Part shown: positions 61,910 to 64,000 of the stretch, piece by piece
How positions within the stretch are numbered: position 1 is the stretch's first letter
Layout: the number at the start of each line of letters is the position of its first letter
Origin: Azospirillum sp. TSA2s
GTDB taxonomy: Bacteria; Pseudomonadota; Alphaproteobacteria; Azospirillales; Azospirillaceae
Length of the DNA: 64,000 nucleotides
Direction of reading: 5' to 3'
Assembly: GCF_004923315.1 (NCBI RefSeq)
Contig: NZ_CP039649.1
Span: 582,001 to 646,000 of the forward strand
Translations under genes and position numbers: made by a program
The notes under the pieces: generated by a model
The model's database searches: none
Seen by the model: the letters and a program-made list of their open reading frames with translations, nothing else
Told to the model about the DNA's origin: nothing

Positions 61910-62240
61910 TATGCAGAAAGAAAAACGCGCCGGCCTGGGGGTGGCCGGCGCGTTCGAGGATCGGGAACACTCGCCTCGCCCTCACACGGCAGATGCGCAG
62001 CAAATGCCGGAGGGCAAAGTCAGAGTAGGCCGGTAAGTCTTTCGGAACGGTTAAATCCCGGCCTCCGCAACCCCCTATGCGGCGGGGGTCATAGACCGCC
62101 GGCCGGTCTCGCCGGCCCCTGTCATGCCCTGTTGCATACCATGCATACTGAGTAATCCTTTGCAGGTATCTCGAATAAATCTTTCGGGTTCACTCCCGTT
62201 AGGCCGTGGACTGCGCCATATGAATTTGACCGTTGCAGGT
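61910..62240 (-). ncRNA. candidate small RNA (leftward, ends at an intrinsic terminator)
   Basis: A strong terminator needs a transcript, but no leftward gene ends here. The minus strand from about 62240 down to 61955 contains several G/C stems and only one very short frame (GTG start near 62190, 23 codons with a CMVC motif). An sRNA of roughly 200-300 bases is the simplest explanation. The 5' end is not determined; coordinates are approximate. Confidence 0.35.
61916..61954 (-). terminator. orphan Rho-independent terminator
   Basis: Perfect 12-bp stem AACGCGCCGGCC / GGCCGGCGCGTT with a 7-base loop. Read on the minus strand it is followed by TTTTTCTTTC. Strong by any rule, yet no protein gene precedes it on that strand. 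Confidence 0.85.
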
Positions 62241-62445
62241 CGCAATGCGTCAGTCTGCTGTGAAGGCAGCGTCGATGGCGTCGCGACCTCCGGCGGGAAC
62301 CGACCTCCGGAATTCGTCGCCGGTTTTCGCCGCCGAACACTTCAAGCCCGGAAGGATCGGGTTGCACCGGCCGCATCCGGGTATCCGGAGCGGCATGTCG
62401 GGTGGATGCCAGGAACACGCGCCGCAGAAAGGCACGGGGAGAGAG

Positions 62446-63249
62446 ATGGAGCAGTACACCGGTCACTTCATGCAGCATTTGCCCTACCTGCGCCGCTATG
62501 CCCGCGCGCTGACCGGGACGAACGGGCGGGGGGACGCCTTGGTGACCCGCACTCTGGAATGGTATCTGGAGGCGGACGAGGCTGAAACCGGCCGGGGCGG
62601 CGACCTGTCGCGCGGCACGCTCTATCGCCATCTGAACGAGTTGCAGGACGAGGAAGGCGCGCCCCCGGCGGTGGCGCCCTATCATCCGGTCGAATCGGCG
62701 CTGATGACGCTGGAGGAGACCGACCGCCGGCTCTACCTTCTGGTCAATCTGGAGGATCTGCCGGTCGGCGACGCCGCGGCCGTCCTGGGCATCGCCCCGG
62801 AGGACGCGATGGAGCGGCTGAACCACGCCCGCGAGCGTGTCCGCGCCCGACTGACCGCCACAATCCTGATCGTCGAGGATGATGCCATCATCGCCTTCGA
62901 TCTGGCGGAAACGGTGCGCGGCATGGGTCACATCGTCTGCGGCAACGCGGCGACGATGGACGAGGCGCTGTCGCTGGCGGCGGAACACCGGCCGACGCTG
63001 GCCCTGATGGACATCCGGCTGGCCGACGGCGACAACGGGCTGGAGGTGGCGCGCGAGTTGCGGGCCCGCCGGTTCCTGCCGGTGATCTTCGTCACCGCCT
63101 TCCCCGACGATCTGGCCAAGCACGGGTTGGAGCATCTGGGTCCGGTGATCCCGAAGCCCTTCACCCGCGACCAGATCGAACAGGCGATCACCCGCGCGGT
63201 GTTCATGCCCCACCCGGAAGACGCCCGCGAGACGGCGCAGCCCCACTGA
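62446..63249 (+). CDS. phyR: PhyR general stress response regulator
   Basis: A 267-residue response regulator. The N-terminal half is a sigma-factor mimic (region-2-like LPYLRRYARALTGT, region-4-like LYLLVNLEDLPVGDAAAVLG), and the C-terminal half a receiver. Receiver residues: EDD acidic pair, phospho-acceptor Asp in ALMDIRLADG, Thr in IFVTAFPDD and Lys in IPKPF. Phosphorylated PhyR binds the anti-sigma factor NepR and frees sigma-EcfG. GGGGAGAG precedes ATG 62446. Neither nepR nor ecfG lies beside it in the window. Confidence 0.93.
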   Translation: MEQYTGHFMQHLPYLRRYARALTGTNGRGDALVTRTLEWYLEADEAETGRGGDLSRGTLYRHLNELQDEEGAPPAVAPYHPVESALMTLEETDRRLYLLVNLEDLPVGDAAAVLGIAPEDAMERLNHARERVRARLTATILIVEDDAIIAFDLAETVRGMGHIVCGNAATMDEALSLAAEHRPTLALMDIRLADGDNGLEVARELRARRFLPVIFVTAFPDDLAKHGLEHLGPVIPKPFTRDQIEQAITRAVFMPHPEDARETAQPH

Positions 63250-63273
63250 GGGGCGGCGCCGCCTTATCCTGCT

Positions 63274-64000
63274 TTAGCGGAAAACCACCGTCTTGTTGCC
63301 GTTCAGCAGCACGCGGTGCTCCACGTGATAGCGGACGGCGCGGGCCAGCACGATGTTCTCGATGTCACGCCCGATGGCCACCAGGTCGTCGGGCGTCATC
63401 GTGTGGTCGACGCGCTCGGCCTCCTGCTCGATGATCGGGCCTTCGTCGAGGTTGGAGGTGACATAGTGCGCGGTGGCGCCGATCAGCTTCACGCCACGGG
63501 CATGGGCCTGATGATAGGGCTTGGCCCCCTTGAAGCTGGGCAGGAAGCTGTGGTGGATGTTGATGACCCGGCCGGCCATCCGCTCGCACAAGGCCCCCGA
63601 CAGCACCTGCATGTAGCGGGCGAGCACGACGAGGTCGATTTTCTCCTCGTCCACGATCTCCAGCAGGCGGGCTTCCTGATGCGCCTTGTTGTCGGGGCCG
63701 ACCGGCAGATGGTGGAACGGGATGTTGTGCCACGCCGCCAGCTGGTAGAAGTCGCGGTGGTTGGAGACGATGGCCGGGATTTCGATCGGCAGGTAGCCGG
63801 TGCGGTAGCGGTACAGCAGGTCGTTCAGGCAATGGCCGAACTTCGACACCATGATCAGCACGCGCGGACGGCGGCGGGCATCGTGGATCTTCCAGGTCAT
63901 GCCGAAGCGTTCGGCCACCTGGGCGGCGAATTCGGCCTCCAGCTGCGCCTTCGCCGGCCCGGCCGGGTTGCCGTTGAAGCTGACGCGCATGAAGAACAGG
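63274..64000 (-). CDS. purU: formyltetrahydrofolate deformylase, 5'-truncated
   Basis: The frame is open to the right edge. The part seen (about 242 residues) covers the end of the N-terminal ACT domain (FFMRVSFNG) and the whole formyltransferase-like domain. That domain has IVSNHRDFYQLA, the catalytic Asn-x-His in VINIHHSFLPSFKGAKPYHQ and the Asp in SNLDEGPIIEQ. PurU hydrolyses 10-formyl-THF to formate and THF. The ACT remnant and HHSFLPSFKG separate it from PurN. About 40 N-terminal residues lie outside. Confidence 0.92.
   Translation of the reverse strand, partial: LFFMRVSFNGNPAGPAKAQLEAEFAAQVAERFGMTWKIHDARRRPRVLIMVSKFGHCLNDLLYRYRTGYLPIEIPAIVSNHRDFYQLAAWHNIPFHHLPVGPDNKAHQEARLLEIVDEEKIDLVVLARYMQVLSGALCERMAGRVINIHHSFLPSFKGAKPYHQAHARGVKLIGATAHYVTSNLDEGPIIEQEAERVDHTMTPDDLVAIGRDIENIVLARAVRYHVEHRVLLNGNKTVVFR

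Larger units (their letters stand above)
61589..62445. other. 857-base non-coding stretch upstream of phyR
   Basis: Frames here are short or have no ribosome site, and no NepR-like or sigma-factor gene is found. The stretch has an orphan minus-strand terminator (61916-61954) and several G/C hairpins between 62050 and 62130, such as GGCCGG-TCTCG-CCGGCC. A/T-richer patches lie at 61660-61740 and 62130-62230, the latter perhaps a promoter area. No clear EcfG-type GGAAC...GTT pair was found in front of phyR. Confidence 0.5.

Noticed and set aside
62122..62191. A 23-codon minus-strand frame with a CMVC motif
   Set aside because: The GTG start directly abuts a GGGA and the product is too short to judge. 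It is kept only as a note within the candidate small RNA.
61700..62445. A hidden nepR or sigma gene upstream of phyR
   Set aside because: None of the short frames on either strand resembles the NepR helices or sigma region 2/4, and none has a ribosome site.

Overview
The window is a 64 kb piece of a high-GC alphaproteobacterial genome. Gene content suggests an Azospirillum-like member of the Rhodospirillales (my inference): a PhyR general-stress regulator, ChbG/HpnK deacetylase, class II DAHP synthase, metX-metW pair, many ABC uptake systems, and GTG/TTG starts with strong G/C third-position bias. Coding density is high. Both ends cut through genes: a BMP-type permease on the left and purU on the right. 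No rRNA, prophage, CRISPR array, insertion sequence or restriction system was seen.

Layout. 1-4966: nucleoside uptake and salvage operon (two permeases, cytidine deaminase, purine nucleoside phosphorylase, deoC, deoA). 5122-12000: nicotinate phosphoribosyltransferase, a FliL-like protein, glutathione reductase, a small secreted protein, manganese catalase and an AmpG-type permease. 12182-13573: class II DAHP synthase with a clear intrinsic terminator. 13632-20367: one leftward seven-gene operon made of a spermidine/putrescine-type ABC importer wrapped around a three-subunit flavin/iron-sulfur dehydrogenase of the HcnABC/opine-oxidase type. It faces a divergent IclR regulator and a candidate IclR palindrome. 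21855-27727: a second, complete BMP-type importer ending in a CodA-family deaminase. 27930-32111: hisC, a chorismate-mutase protein, metX and metW. 32188-35264: three small hydrophilic proteins, a PRC-barrel-like secreted protein and an MFS exporter. 35434-38350: copA-cueR with a readable CueR operator. 38447-44245: hypothetical protein, TRIC-like channel, orphan LivJ-type binding protein, TPR glycosyltransferase, PPP phosphatase and CMD-family protein. 44264-44723: two complete tRNA-Pro(CGG) transcription units in tandem. 44785-50853: polyprenyl synthetase, DUF2007, methyltransferase, S49 peptidase, OFA-type antiporter, small unknowns and YajQ. 50973-56743: dppABCDF dipeptide importer. 57161-64000: EamA transporter, ChbG/HpnK deacetylase, 2-aminobenzoate-CoA-ligase-like enzyme, an unknown protein, phyR and purU.

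The most noteworthy items are: (i) a family of about 150-170 bp nested palindromes between genes, whose apical stems differ from copy to copy but always stay paired; (ii) the transporter-dehydrogenase operon under IclR, whose substrate is unknown; (iii) a CodA homologue with all catalytic residues but a Cys at the position of E. coli Asp314, encoded with its own importer; (iv) an orphan intrinsic terminator and structured leftward stretch upstream of phyR, suggesting a small RNA; and (v) the tandem tRNA-Pro units. Protein identities rest on motif recognition by eye; no database search was run.
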